Source: Pseudomonas marginalis (GTDB taxonomy: Bacteria > Pseudomonadota > Gammaproteobacteria > Pseudomonadales > Pseudomonadaceae). From it: a DNA stretch of 64,000 bases. The stretch spans positions 5,314,001 to 5,378,000 of the forward strand of contig NZ_JALJWV010000001.1 of the NCBI RefSeq assembly GCF_024169655.1, read 5' to 3'. Below the pieces are notes generated by a model. That model had not been told where the DNA came from. It saw nothing but the letters and a program-made list of their open reading frames with translations, and searched no databases. Positions 33,044-42,780 of this stretch are shown in pieces (within the stretch, counting starts at the first letter, position 1; every line of letters starts with the position of its first letter). The position numbers and the translations under genes were made by a program.

Positions 33044-33211
33044 GTGAGCGTTATTTCCACAACTGAGCGGCAAACATCGAGAAAGAACAACCCGATCCGC
33101 GAGAGAAAAAAACCAAAGAACTGCCGGTATTGTCCGGGATTCGTCCAACACGCTCAAGCACGCAGGTTGACCGTAGCCGACACGCTCGCAACTCCCTATA
33201 ATGCCGCCCCT

Positions 33212-33694
33212 ATGGCTAAACAAAAGAAACACCCCACAGGGACCATCGCGCAGAATAAAAAAGCGCGACACGATTACTTCATCGAACATCGGTTCGAGGC
33301 TGGTCTGGTCCTGGCCGGCTGGGAAGTAAAAAGTCTGCGAGCCAGCAAGCTGCAGCTAGTCGACAGCTATGTGCTGCTCAAGGATGGCGAGGCGTGGCTG
33401 CTTGGCAGTCATATCACCCCGCTGACCACCGCGAGCACGCACGTGATTGCCGACCCGGTGCGCACGCGCAAGCTGCTGCTCAACGCCCGCGAACTGGACA
33501 AGCTCGCCGCCGCCGTACAGCAGAAAGGCTATGCCTGCATCTGCCTGTCCTGGTATTGGAGCAAGCATCTGGTCAAGTGCGAGATCGCACTGGGCAAGGG
33601 CAAGAAGGAATACGACAAGCGCGATACCGAGCGCGAGCGCGATTCCGATCGTGAACTGCATCGCGCCGTGCGCAACAAGGGCAAGGAAGAATAA
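33212..33694 (+). CDS. smpB: SsrA-binding protein SmpB
   Basis: SmpB carries tmRNA to stalled ribosomes. The 160-residue form begins 'MAKQKKHPTGTIAQNKKARHDYFIEH' with the core 'FEAGLVLAGWEVKSLR' and the basic C-terminal tail 'KKEYDKRDTERERDSDRELHR'. A longer upstream frame is not supported by family length. The partner tmRNA is in the same window at 42.9 kb. Confidence 0.97.
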   Translation: MAKQKKHPTGTIAQNKKARHDYFIEHRFEAGLVLAGWEVKSLRASKLQLVDSYVLLKDGEAWLLGSHITPLTTASTHVIADPVRTRKLLLNARELDKLAAAVQQKGYACICLSWYWSKHLVKCEIALGKGKKEYDKRDTERERDSDRELHRAVRNKGKEE

Positions 33695-33706
33695 TCCTTG
33701 TGACGC

Positions 33707-33737
33707 TGTAGCCTTGGGTGCCCCACCCTCGGCTACA
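33707..33737. terminator. Hairpin between smpB and lldR
   Basis: Outer arms TGTAGCC / GGCTACA enclose an inner GGGTG / CACCC pair, between the convergent smpB and lldR. It overlaps the lldR stop codon and has no long T-run. Confidence 0.6.
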
Positions 33738-34500
33738 TGCTCTTGCGCCGCTCCGCCCGGGCCACGCGCTGAACTTCCTGACGCACTTCCTCCAACACCT
33801 CCTGCACATACAGCAGATGACGTGTTGAGACTTCCCGCGCCTGCTCGGCCCGCCCCTCGATAATCGCCAGGTACAAATCCCGATGCTGACTGATCAGCAT
33901 GTCGCGGGTTTCCGTGCGCTGCTGATACATGCCGCCAATATTGGTCACCACGTTCCGCTTGAGCAGGTCGAACAACCCGCGGATGGTGTGCAACAGCACG
34001 GCGTTGTGGCTGGCCTCGGCAATGGCCAGGTGGAACCGCGCATCCGCCGCCCCCTCCTCTGCCCGGCTGACTTTATCGTCGCGTGCGTAACAATCCTGCA
34101 GCGCGTCAAAGGCCGCCGTCAGCCGCTCACGGTCGACCTCGGTAGCGCGCAACGCCGCGTAATAGGCACAGGACGCTTCGAGGGTTTGGCGAAACTCCAG
34201 CAAATCACGCTGAGCCTCGGGATTGTTTTCCAGCAGGTGCAACAACGGATCGCTGAACGTCGAGCCCAACGACTCAGCCACGTAATTGCCACCGCCGTGG
34301 CGACTGACCAGCAAACCCTTGGCCGCCAGTTTCTGAATCGCCTCACGCAGTGAGGGGCGCGAAACGCCGAACTTTTCAGCCAACGCACGCTCGGCCGGCA
34401 AGCGCTCGCCCGACTTCAGCGTGCCCTCAAGGATCATGCCCTCAAGCTGCTCGACAATATCGTCAGACAAACGGCGCTGACGCACCTGATCAAACCCCAT
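33733..34500 (-). CDS. lldR: GntR/FadR-family lactate regulator
   Basis: The 255-residue protein has an N-terminal winged helix ('SGERLPAERALAEKFGVSRPSLREAIQKL' spans about 30-60) and a C-terminal FCD ligand domain. It is divergent from lldP, and a perfect TTGGTATTACCAA-type palindrome stands before lldP, matching the operator type of LldR/PdhR proteins. Repression of the lactate genes relieved by lactate is the likely role, inferred from context. Confidence 0.9.
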   Translation of the reverse strand: MGFDQVRQRRLSDDIVEQLEGMILEGTLKSGERLPAERALAEKFGVSRPSLREAIQKLAAKGLLVSRHGGGNYVAESLGSTFSDPLLHLLENNPEAQRDLLEFRQTLEASCAYYAALRATEVDRERLTAAFDALQDCYARDDKVSRAEEGAADARFHLAIAEASHNAVLLHTIRGLFDLLKRNVVTNIGGMYQQRTETRDMLISQHRDLYLAIIEGRAEQAREVSTRHLLYVQEVLEEVRQEVQRVARAERRKSM

Positions 34501-34645
34501 AACTCTCTCTCCACGATCCCGACCACTCGCCGGGGCCTCTATTCTGGCCTATCGCAACGTTTGCAGCACCCATCAGAACACCTTCGATTTATCCGATCAG
34601 AGCGGCCGCCCATAACCTTGAGACCAAAGTTTCGCAGGCGGCAAA

Positions 34646-34675
34646 TTGACACACCACCGCCTAGGCTTTTACTCT
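34646..34675 (+). promoter_or_regulatory. Probable sigma-70 promoter of the lactate operon
   Basis: A consensus TTGACA lies at 34646-34651, with a weak TACTCT at 18-base spacing. The LldR-type palindrome lies 18 bases downstream, a repressing position. Confidence 0.55.
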
Positions 34676-34692
34676 AGCCAACAGCGGCTGTA

Positions 34693-34709
34693 AATTGGTA
34701 TTACCAATT
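34693..34709. promoter_or_regulatory. LldR operator
   Basis: AATTGGTA-T-TACCAATT is a perfect 17-bp palindrome with the TGGTnnnACCA core used by FadR-family lactate and pyruvate regulators. It sits between lldR and lldP, 53 bases before the lldP ATG. Confidence 0.88.
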
Positions 34710-34761
34710 ACCCAAGCCGACTAAAATGTGCCTGACCAACAACAATTAGGGGCCACCCCAT

Positions 34762-36456
34762 ATGCAAACCTGGCAACAGCTCTACAGCCCACTCGGCAGC
34801 CTCGGCCTGTCCGCACTGGCCGCCGTTATTCCAATCGTATTTTTCTTCCTCGCTCTGGCCGTGTTTCGCCTTAAAGGCCACGTCGCCGGCAGCATCACGC
34901 TTGCGCTGTCGATCCTGGTGGCAATCTTTGCCTTCCAGATGCCGGTGGACATGGCACTGGCCGCTGCCGGCTACGGCTTTGCCTACGGCCTGTGGCCAAT
35001 CGCCTGGATCATCGTCGCAGCGGTGTTCCTCTACAAACTGACGGTCAAAAGCGGCCAGTTCGAGATCATCCGCAGCTCGGTGCTGTCGATTACCGACGAC
35101 CAACGCCTGCAGGTCTTGCTGATCGGCTTCTGCTTCGGCGCCTTCCTGGAAGGTGCCGCCGGCTTCGGTGCTCCCGTAGCGATTACCGCCGCGCTGCTGG
35201 TCGGCCTGGGCTTCAACCCGCTGTACGCCGCCGGCCTGTGCCTGATCGCCAACACCGCACCCGTCGCCTTCGGCGCCCTGGGGATTCCGATCATCGTTGC
35301 AGGACAAGTGACCGGCATCGACGCGTTCAAGATCGGCGCCATGACCGGTCGCCAATTGCCACTGCTGTCGCTGTTCGTTCCGTTCTGGCTGGTGTTCATG
35401 ATGGACGGCCTGCGCGGCGTGCGCGAAACCTGGCCGGCCGCCTTGGTGGCAGGCTTGAGCTTTGCCATCACCCAATACTTCACGTCCAACTTCATCGGCC
35501 CGGAACTGCCGGACATCACCTCGGCTCTGGCCAGCCTGGTTTCCTTGACCCTGTTCCTGAAAGTCTGGCAACCCAAGCGCACCGCCGGCGCACAGATTGC
35601 CGGTGCAACCTCCAGCGCAACGGTCACCGCCAGCGCCGGCGGCTTCGGCCTGCCACGCAGCACTGTCGCTTCGCCCTACAGCCTGGGGCGAATCTTCAAG
35701 GCCTGGTCGCCGTTCCTGATCCTGACCGTGCTGGTGACCATCTGGACCCTCAAGCCATTCAAAGCGATGTTTGCCGCTGGCGGCTCGATGTACAGCTGGG
35801 TGTTCAACTTCGCGATCCCGCACCTGGACCAAATGGTGGTCAAGGTTGCGCCTATCGTGACCAACCCGACGGCCATCCCCGCCATATTCAAACTGGACCC
35901 GATTTCAGCAACCGGCACCGCGATCTTCTTTTCCGCGCTGATCTCGATGCTGGTATTGAAGATCGACATCAAAACTGGTCTTACCACTTTGAAAGAGACC
36001 TTCTACGAACTGCGCTGGCCGATCCTGTCCATCGGCATGGTGCTGGCCTTCGCCTTCGTCACCAACTACTCGGGCATGTCCTCGACCATGGCGTTGGTCC
36101 TGGCCGGCACCGGTGCAGCCTTCCCGTTCTTCTCGCCGTTCCTCGGCTGGCTGGGGGTTTTCCTGACAGGCTCCGACACCTCGTCCAACGCCCTGTTCAG
36201 CTCGCTGCAAGCCACCACCGCCCACCAGATCGGTGTCAACGACACCTTGCTGGTAGCGGCGAACACCAGCGGCGGCGTGACCGGCAAGATGATTTCGCCG
36301 CAATCGATCGCCGTGGCCTGCGCCGCGACCGGCCTGGTCGGCAAGGAATCCGACCTGTTCCGCTTCACCCTCAAGCACAGCCTGTTTTTCGCCACCATCG
36401 TCGGGCTGATCACGCTGGCCCAGGCCTACTGGTTCACCGGCATGCTCGTGCATTGA
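34762..36456 (+). CDS. lldP: L-lactate permease
   Basis: LldP imports lactate (and glycolate) by proton symport. The 564 residues contain about 12-14 hydrophobic helices throughout and the conserved 'FGAFLEGAAGFGAPVAITAALL' and 'TSGGVTGKMISPQSIAVACA' segments. Length matches the family. It is first in the lldP-lutABC-dld operon. Confidence 0.97.
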   Translation: MQTWQQLYSPLGSLGLSALAAVIPIVFFFLALAVFRLKGHVAGSITLALSILVAIFAFQMPVDMALAAAGYGFAYGLWPIAWIIVAAVFLYKLTVKSGQFEIIRSSVLSITDDQRLQVLLIGFCFGAFLEGAAGFGAPVAITAALLVGLGFNPLYAAGLCLIANTAPVAFGALGIPIIVAGQVTGIDAFKIGAMTGRQLPLLSLFVPFWLVFMMDGLRGVRETWPAALVAGLSFAITQYFTSNFIGPELPDITSALASLVSLTLFLKVWQPKRTAGAQIAGATSSATVTASAGGFGLPRSTVASPYSLGRIFKAWSPFLILTVLVTIWTLKPFKAMFAAGGSMYSWVFNFAIPHLDQMVVKVAPIVTNPTAIPAIFKLDPISATGTAIFFSALISMLVLKIDIKTGLTTLKETFYELRWPILSIGMVLAFAFVTNYSGMSSTMALVLAGTGAAFPFFSPFLGWLGVFLTGSDTSSNALFSSLQATTAHQIGVNDTLLVAANTSGGVTGKMISPQSIAVACAATGLVGKESDLFRFTLKHSLFFATIVGLITLAQAYWFTGMLVH

Positions 36457-36481
36457 GACCACAGACAATCAAGCAATAACC

Positions 36482-36506
36482 GACGCCGAACAGCGATTTC
36501 GGCGTC
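36482..36506 (+). terminator. Hairpin between lldP and lutA
   Basis: Nine-base perfect arms GACGCCGAA / TTCGGCGTC with a 7-base loop lie in the 136-base gap. There is no T-run, so it may balance permease and enzyme mRNA levels. Confidence 0.45.
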
Positions 36507-36592
36507 AGCTTTCCACAACCCATCTGCCGGGCCGCTGAACACGCTGCGGCCCTGACGGACGGACAACCGGGACTACCCGGAGAACGCGCCTG

Positions 36593-37417
36593 ATGAGCGA
36601 GCTTTTTTACAACGCCGTGCCGAATGCCACCCGTGTCGCGCCGCCCCTGGCCCCGCCACGTGAATACCCCCACGAAAAACCGCAGAAGGTCTACCTGTTC
36701 GGCACCTGCGTGGTGGACCTGTTCTATCCCGAAGCCGGCATGGACGCGATCCACCTGCTGGAACGCGAAGGGATCTGCGTGGACTATCCCCAAGGGCAAA
36801 GCTGCTGCGGGCAGCCGGCCTACACGTCGGGTTATACCGACCAGGCCCGACAAGTGGCGCGCGCACAACTGGCGCTGTTCGCAGGCGACTACCCGGTGGT
36901 GGTGCCGTCCGGTTCCTGTGCCGGCATGTTACGCGAGCACTACGCCGACCTTTTCAAGGACGAACCCGACACCCTAAAACAAGTGCAGGCCCTCGCGGCC
37001 CGTACTTACGAGTTGGCAGAGTTCCTGTTGTTCGTGTGCAAGGTGCAACTCAACGATAGCGGGGCGCCGGTCAAAGTCGCCCTGCACACTTCGTGTTCTG
37101 CGCGCAGGGAAATGAACACCCACCTCCACGGCCGCGAATTGCTGGCCCAACTGCGCAATGTCGAACGCGTCGACCATAGCCACGAAAGCGAATGCTGTGG
37201 CTTTGGTGGGACGTTCAGCGTGCGCATGCCAGATATTTCCGGCGCAATGGTGGCCGACAAGACCCGAGCCTTGCAGGAATCCGGCGCCCATCAAGTGCTG
37301 AGCGCTGATTGCGGTTGCCTGATGAACATCAATGGCGCCCTGGAGAAACAGCAAGCCGCCTTACGCGGCCAACACCTGGCCAGCTTTCTCTGGCAACGCA
37401 CGGGGGGCGAGCGATGA
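36593..37417 (+). CDS. lutA: Lactate utilization protein A (cysteine-rich subunit)
   Basis: LutA is a subunit of the LutABC L-lactate oxidase. The 274 residues have two CCG cysteine-rich domains with motifs 'GQSCCGQPAY' near residue 68 and 'ESECCGFGGTFSV' near 200, as in heterodisulfide-reductase-like subunits. Its stop overlaps the lutB start (ATGA), indicating coupled translation. Confidence 0.94.
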   Translation: MSELFYNAVPNATRVAPPLAPPREYPHEKPQKVYLFGTCVVDLFYPEAGMDAIHLLEREGICVDYPQGQSCCGQPAYTSGYTDQARQVARAQLALFAGDYPVVVPSGSCAGMLREHYADLFKDEPDTLKQVQALAARTYELAEFLLFVCKVQLNDSGAPVKVALHTSCSARREMNTHLHGRELLAQLRNVERVDHSHESECCGFGGTFSVRMPDISGAMVADKTRALQESGAHQVLSADCGCLMNINGALEKQQAALRGQHLASFLWQRTGGER

Positions 37418-38868
37418 ACTCCACCACGCTGATTCCGACCGTCGACGTGTCGGAAGACTTCCGCACCCGCGCCCACCAGGCGCTGGGCGACGCGCAACTG
37501 CGAAACAACTTTCGCAACGCGATGGATTCCCTGATGAGCAAACGGGCGGCGTCTTTCAGCGACGCCCACGAACGCGAACACCTGCGCGCCCTCGGTAACG
37601 CGGTGCGCGCCCGAGCCCTGTCGAAGCTGCCCGACCTGCTCGAACAACTGGAAGCCAACCTGACCCGTAACGGCGTGACCGTGCATTGGGCCGAAACGGT
37701 TGAAGAGGCCAATGCGATCGTCTTGTCGATCATCCGCCGGCGCGAAGCCACGCAGGTGATCAAAGGCAAATCCATGGTCAGCGAAGAGATGGAAATGAAC
37801 CACGTACTCGCCACCCAAGGCATCGAATGCCTTGAGTCGGACATGGGTGAGTTTATTGTTCAACTCGACCACGAGAAGCCATCCCACATCATCATGCCGG
37901 CGATCCACAAGAACGCCAGCCAGGTCGCGTCGCTGTTCCAGGAAAAACTCGGCGTGGAGTACACCAAGGATGTCGACCAGTTGATTCAGATTGGTCGCCG
38001 TGTGCTGCGGGAAAAGTTCTTCGAAGCAGATATCGGCGTCTCCGGCGTCAACTTCGCCGTGGCCGAAACCGGCACGCTGCTGCTGGTGGAAAACGAAGGT
38101 AACGGGCGCATGTCGACCACGGTGCCACCGGTGCATATCGCCGTGACCGGCATCGAGAAGGTCGTGGAAAACCTGCGCGACGTAGTGCCGTTGCTGTCGC
38201 TGCTGACCCGCTCCGCGCTCGGTCAGCCGATCACCACCTACGTCAATATGATCTCCGGCCCGCGCAAGCCCGATGAACTCGACGGCCCCGAAGAAGTCCA
38301 CCTGGTGCTGCTGGACAATGGGCGCAGCCAGGCGTTTGCCGACAGCGAATTGCGCCAGACGCTCAACTGCATTCGCTGTGGCGCCTGTATGAATCATTGC
38401 CCGGTGTATACCCGAATCGGCGGCCATGCTTACGGTGAGGTGTACCCCGGCCCTATCGGAAAAATCATCACGCCGCATATGGTCGGCCTGGCAAAAGTGC
38501 CGGACCACCCCAGTGCGTCTTCGTTGTGCGGTGCCTGTGGAGAAGTGTGCCCGGTAAAAATTCCGATCCCGGCCTTACTGCGCCGTCTGCGGGAAGAGAA
38601 CGTAAAAGCGCCGGATAGCCCACACCCCGTGATGCGCGGCCAAGGCAGCAAGTATTCGCGCCAGGAGCGGTTTATCTGGAACGCCTGGGCCAAGCTCCAC
38701 AGCTCACCGACGCTATACCGCGTGTTCACATTCGCCGCCACGCGCCTGCGCGCCCTCGTACCGAGCAATGTCGGACCATGGACGCAAAACCATAGCGCGC
38801 CTAAACCCGCCGCCCGTTCGCTGCATGACCTGGCACGCGAGCATTTGGCCAAACAGGGAGCGCGTTGA
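37414..38868 (+). CDS. lutB: Lactate utilization iron-sulfur protein B
   Basis: LutB is the LUD-domain and ferredoxin-like subunit. The 484 residues have an N-terminal LUD domain and two 4Fe-4S motifs, 'CIRCGACMNHCPVY' near 315 and 'CGACGEVCPVKIP' near 375. The start at 37414 overlaps lutA by 4 bases; a frame that opens earlier inside lutA is rejected for that reason. It overlaps lutC at TGATG. Confidence 0.94.
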   Translation: MNSTTLIPTVDVSEDFRTRAHQALGDAQLRNNFRNAMDSLMSKRAASFSDAHEREHLRALGNAVRARALSKLPDLLEQLEANLTRNGVTVHWAETVEEANAIVLSIIRRREATQVIKGKSMVSEEMEMNHVLATQGIECLESDMGEFIVQLDHEKPSHIIMPAIHKNASQVASLFQEKLGVEYTKDVDQLIQIGRRVLREKFFEADIGVSGVNFAVAETGTLLLVENEGNGRMSTTVPPVHIAVTGIEKVVENLRDVVPLLSLLTRSALGQPITTYVNMISGPRKPDELDGPEEVHLVLLDNGRSQAFADSELRQTLNCIRCGACMNHCPVYTRIGGHAYGEVYPGPIGKIITPHMVGLAKVPDHPSASSLCGACGEVCPVKIPIPALLRRLREENVKAPDSPHPVMRGQGSKYSRQERFIWNAWAKLHSSPTLYRVFTFAATRLRALVPSNVGPWTQNHSAPKPAARSLHDLAREHLAKQGAR

Positions 38869-39539
38869 TGAGCGCCAAGCAAAATATCCTCGGCAAATTG
38901 CGCCACAGCCTGACGGGCACAACACCAGTGCCCGACAACTTCGATGAGACCCTGGTCACGCAGATCTACACCTACCCGCCCGAACAGCGCATCGCACAAT
39001 TGCGCAAGCTGATGGAAGCGGTGCATACCGAGATCCACCTGACCCGCGGCGCCGAATGGCCGGCCTTGCTCGCGCAACTGCTGCAAAAGCGCGAACTGCC
39101 CAGCCTGCTCATCGCGCCGACAACCGAGCATGGACGGCGCATCACCGAACACTGGTCGAACAACCCGCAATTGCCAGGGCTCAAAGCCTATGACCGTCCA
39201 GTGGAAGAATGGAAAGCCGAGCTGTTTAATGACACACCGGCCAGCCTGACCACGACCCTCGGCGCCATCGCCGCCACCGGTAGCTTGATTCTGTGGCCCA
39301 CGCGGGAAGAACCGCGCCTGATGAGCCTGGTGCCACCGGTACATTTTGCACTGCTCAAGGCCAGTGAGATTTACGACAACTTTTATCAGGTCCAGCAGCA
39401 ATTCGCCTGGGCCCAAGGCATGCCCACCAATGCCCTGCTGGTGTCCGGCCCGTCGAAGACGGCTGACATCGAACAAGTTCTGGCTTATGGCGCCCACGGT
39501 CCGAAGGACCTGGTGGTGCTGATCCTGGAGGACCAATGA
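38868..39539 (+). CDS. lutC: Lactate utilization protein C
   Basis: LutC is the small LUD-domain subunit of the L-lactate oxidation complex. The 223 residues contain the LUD core 'ATTLGAIAATGSLILW'-like run ('TTTLGAIAATGSLILWP') and 'TADIEQVLAYGAHGPKDLVVLIL', typical of the family C-terminus. It overlaps lutB by 1 base and the dehydrogenase by 4. Confidence 0.92.
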   Translation: MSAKQNILGKLRHSLTGTTPVPDNFDETLVTQIYTYPPEQRIAQLRKLMEAVHTEIHLTRGAEWPALLAQLLQKRELPSLLIAPTTEHGRRITEHWSNNPQLPGLKAYDRPVEEWKAELFNDTPASLTTTLGAIAATGSLILWPTREEPRLMSLVPPVHFALLKASEIYDNFYQVQQQFAWAQGMPTNALLVSGPSKTADIEQVLAYGAHGPKDLVVLILEDQ

Positions 39540-42346
39540 GTCTGCCTGCCGCTTTCCTTGCTGACGTCGCACAGTTGATCCCGAAAATTCGTCGCTTCGA
39601 CGACCCACTTTCCACCTTGGCATTTGGCACAGACGCCAGTTTTTACCGACTGATCCCACAGCTGGTGATTCGCGTCGAGTCGGAAGACGAAGTCGTGGCG
39701 CTGCTGCAACTGGCCCAGCGCGATCACGTTCCGGTGACCTTCCGCGCAGCGGGCACCAGCTTGTCCGGGCAGGCCATCAGCGATTCGGTGCTGATCGTAC
39801 TGGGGGACAACTGGAACGGCCGCGAAATTCGCGGGCAAGGCACGCAGATCCGCCTGCAACCCGGCGTGATCGGCGCCCAGGCCAACGCCTGGCTGGCGCC
39901 ATTCGGGCGCAAGATCGGGCCGGATCCGGCGTCGATCAACGCCTGCAAAATCGGCGGCATCGTCGCCAACAATGCCAGCGGGATGTGCTGCGGTACGGCG
40001 CAAAACACCTACCACACCCTCGCCGGCATTCGCCTGGTACTGGCCGACGGCAGTCGCCTGGACACCGAAGATGCCGCCAGCGTCGCGGCATTTCGTCAGC
40101 AGCACAGCACGCTGCTTGAACGCCTAGCCACACTCGGTCGAGAGACGCGGGCAAACGCTGAACTGGCCGCAAAAATCCGCCACAAATACCGTCTGAAAAA
40201 CACCACAGGCCTGTCACTCAACGCCCTAGTGGATTTCGATGAGCCGCTGGATATCCTCAGCCACCTGCTGGTGGGCTCCGAAGGCACCCTGGGCTTTATT
40301 AGCGCGGTGACCTACGACACCGTCATCGACCACCCGAACAAAGCCTCGGCGCTGATCGTATTCCCCGATGTCGAGACCTGCTGCAATGCGGTAACCGTCC
40401 TGAAAACCCAACCGGTCTCAGCGGTTGAGCTGCTCGACCGACGCAGCATGCGTTCGGTGCAGGACAAGCCCGGCATGCCGGCCTTCGTACAGCATCTATC
40501 GGAAAATGCCTGTGCGCTGCTGATCGAATCCCGCGCCGCATCGCCCTCTTTGCTCCACGAGCAACTGGCGCTGATCATGGCGTCGCTGGCGGCGTTTCCG
40601 GTGGAAAAACAGGTCGACTTCACCGAAGACCCCGTGGAAAACGCCCGCCTGTGGGCGATCCGCAAAGACACCTTCCCCGCCGTCGGCGCCGTGCGCAAAA
40701 CCGGCACCACGGTGATCATTGAGGACGTAACCTTCCCGGTCGAACAACTGGCCATCGGCGTTAACCGCTTGATCGAGCTGTTCGACAAACATCACTACGA
40801 CGAAGCCATCCTTTTCGGACACGCCCTGGAAGGCAATCTGCACTTCGTGTTCACCCAAGGCTTCAACAGCAGCGAAGAAGTCGCACGCTACCAAGCGTTC
40901 ATGGACGACGTCGCGCAACTGGTGGCGGTGGAGTTTGGCGGCTCACTGAAAGCCGAACATGGCACCGGCCGCAACATGGCGCCGTTCGTCGAGCTGGAAT
41001 GGGGCAGCGATGCCTACCAACTGATGTGGCAACTCAAGCGCCTGCTCGACCCCAACGGTATTCTCAACCCGGACGTGGTGCTCAGCGAAGACCCGCAGAT
41101 CCACCTTAAACACCTCAAGCCGCTGCCTGCCGCCGACGAGCTTGTGGATAAGTGCATCGAGTGCGGTTTCTGCGAGCCGGTGTGCCCGTCGAAAGGCCTG
41201 ACCTTGAGCCCGCGCCAGCGCATCGTGATCTGGCGCGATATCCAGGCGAAGAAACGCGCCGGCATCGACACGACTGAACTGGAAACGGCCTACCACTACC
41301 AGGGCATCGACACCTGCGCCGCCACCGGGCTATGTGCCCAGCGCTGCCCTGTGGGAATCAATACCGGCGATCTGGTGAAAAAACTCCGGGCCCGCGACGC
41401 CGACCATACGAAAACCGCCGAATGGCTAGCCACCCACTTCGCCACAGCACTGCAAGGCGCGCGCTTTACCCTGCACGTCGCCAACGGTGCACGCATGCTG
41501 TTGGGCGCGCCGCGCCTGGCTAAGTTGTCGGCCACAGTGACCAAGCTGTCCAAGGGACAAATCCCACAATGGACCAACGCAATGCCGCAGCCGGAAAAAG
41601 CCATTCGCTTCAGCCCGGCGGTGACGGATGAGCGACCACGCGTGGTCTACCTCGCGGCGTGCGTCTCACGCGCCATGGGGCCAGCGGCTGGCGACAAAGA
41701 GCAGATGTCGCTGTACGACAAAACCCGTGGCCTGCTGGAAAAAGCCGGCTACCAAGTCGTTATCCCCGACAACCAGGACAACCTGTGCTGCGGCCAGCCC
41801 TTTGCCTCCAAGGGCTATGCCGAACAGGCCGAACACAAGCGCCAGGAACTGATCGGCGCCTTGCTCCACGCCAGCCGTGGCGGCCTCGACCCGATCTACT
41901 GCGACACCAGCCCCTGCACCCTGCGCCTGGTGCAAGACCTGGGCGAAACACGTCTGGACCTCTACGACCCGGTTCGGTTTATCCGCACGCACCTGATGGA
42001 CCGCCTCGACTTCACGCCGCAGGAAGCACCGATCGCCGTACACGTCACCTGCAGCACCCAGCACCTTGGGGAAAGCCAGGCATTGATCGACCTGGCCCGC
42101 CGCTGCTCCAAAAACGTGGTGATTCCGGAAGGCATTCATTGCTGCGGCTTTGCCGGCGACAAAGGCTTTACCACACCGGAGCTCAACGCCCACTCCCTGC
42201 GCTCGCTCAAGGACGCCGTGCAATATTGCAGCGAAGGCATCTCCACCAGCCGCACCTGCGAGATCGGCCTGAGCCAGCATGGCGGCATCGATTACCACGG
42301 GTTGGTGTACCTCGTGGACCGCGTGACCCAGCCGAGGGCACATTAA
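39536..42346 (+). CDS. FAD/Fe-S D-lactate dehydrogenase (Dld-II type)
   Basis: This fused oxidase of 936 residues probably oxidises D-lactate and passes electrons to quinone. It has an FAD-binding_4 domain ('VTFRAAGTSLSGQAIS' near 65), an FAD-linked oxidase C-terminal domain, two 4Fe-4S motifs ('CIECGFCEPVCP' near 540 and 'CAATGLCAQRCP' near 600), and two CCG domains ('NLCCGQPFASKGY', 'IHCCGFAGDKGF'). The gene overlaps lutC by 4 bases and closes the operon. Glycolate oxidase-like activity is an alternative, less likely here. Confidence 0.9.
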   Translation: MSLPAAFLADVAQLIPKIRRFDDPLSTLAFGTDASFYRLIPQLVIRVESEDEVVALLQLAQRDHVPVTFRAAGTSLSGQAISDSVLIVLGDNWNGREIRGQGTQIRLQPGVIGAQANAWLAPFGRKIGPDPASINACKIGGIVANNASGMCCGTAQNTYHTLAGIRLVLADGSRLDTEDAASVAAFRQQHSTLLERLATLGRETRANAELAAKIRHKYRLKNTTGLSLNALVDFDEPLDILSHLLVGSEGTLGFISAVTYDTVIDHPNKASALIVFPDVETCCNAVTVLKTQPVSAVELLDRRSMRSVQDKPGMPAFVQHLSENACALLIESRAASPSLLHEQLALIMASLAAFPVEKQVDFTEDPVENARLWAIRKDTFPAVGAVRKTGTTVIIEDVTFPVEQLAIGVNRLIELFDKHHYDEAILFGHALEGNLHFVFTQGFNSSEEVARYQAFMDDVAQLVAVEFGGSLKAEHGTGRNMAPFVELEWGSDAYQLMWQLKRLLDPNGILNPDVVLSEDPQIHLKHLKPLPAADELVDKCIECGFCEPVCPSKGLTLSPRQRIVIWRDIQAKKRAGIDTTELETAYHYQGIDTCAATGLCAQRCPVGINTGDLVKKLRARDADHTKTAEWLATHFATALQGARFTLHVANGARMLLGAPRLAKLSATVTKLSKGQIPQWTNAMPQPEKAIRFSPAVTDERPRVVYLAACVSRAMGPAAGDKEQMSLYDKTRGLLEKAGYQVVIPDNQDNLCCGQPFASKGYAEQAEHKRQELIGALLHASRGGLDPIYCDTSPCTLRLVQDLGETRLDLYDPVRFIRTHLMDRLDFTPQEAPIAVHVTCSTQHLGESQALIDLARRCSKNVVIPEGIHCCGFAGDKGFTTPELNAHSLRSLKDAVQYCSEGISTSRTCEIGLSQHGGIDYHGLVYLVDRVTQPRAH

Positions 42347-42483
42347 AACCCGCAAAAAACAGAACCCCTGCGCACCGGCGCAGTCATCTGCATGGGCCTC
42401 GGCGATCGAGGCTCATCAGTGATGTCGCTGGCAGTACGTGAATGCCAGCAGCGTCGAGCCCTTTTTCGCAAGGAGATACCCCT

Positions 42484-42768
42484 ATGAAGCGTTCCGCTCT
42501 TGCTGGCTTGTTCATTACCGCTGCGATGCTGGCCTCACCGGTGTTTGCAGCCGGAAAAACCGACCAGCTGTGTCAGATTAATCTCGACAAAATCAACAAT
42601 GGCAAAGCGCTGCTCGCCACCGACACCAGTGGCAAACGCGGCGAAATCGATACTGCCGTGTCTCAAGCCCAGGCCGCCCACGCGGCAGGCGATGACAAGA
42701 AGTGCATAGAGATCACGTCCAAGGCCCTGCAAGACCTACAGAACGCTGACAAAGGCGGCAATCAGTAA
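42484..42768 (+). CDS. Small secreted protein, function unknown
   Basis: The 94-residue protein starts with a clear signal peptide ('MKRSALAGLFITAAMLASPVFA', cleavage near residue 22-23) and a good GCAAGGAG-type site. The mature part is a helical, Lys/Asp/Ala-rich chain with two cysteines (C30, C74) that could form one disulfide. I recognise no family. It stands alone, 137 bases after the lactate operon, with its own terminator. Confidence 0.75.
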   Translation: MKRSALAGLFITAAMLASPVFAAGKTDQLCQINLDKINNGKALLATDTSGKRGEIDTAVSQAQAAHAAGDDKKCIEITSKALQDLQNADKGGNQ

Positions 42769-42780
42769 CGCCCGACGCTC

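Noticed and set aside
34992..36479. Plus-strand frame overlapping lldP in another phase
   Set aside because: Arg/His/Pro-rich translation, typical of a shifted GC-rich frame; lldP in the other phase is unambiguous.
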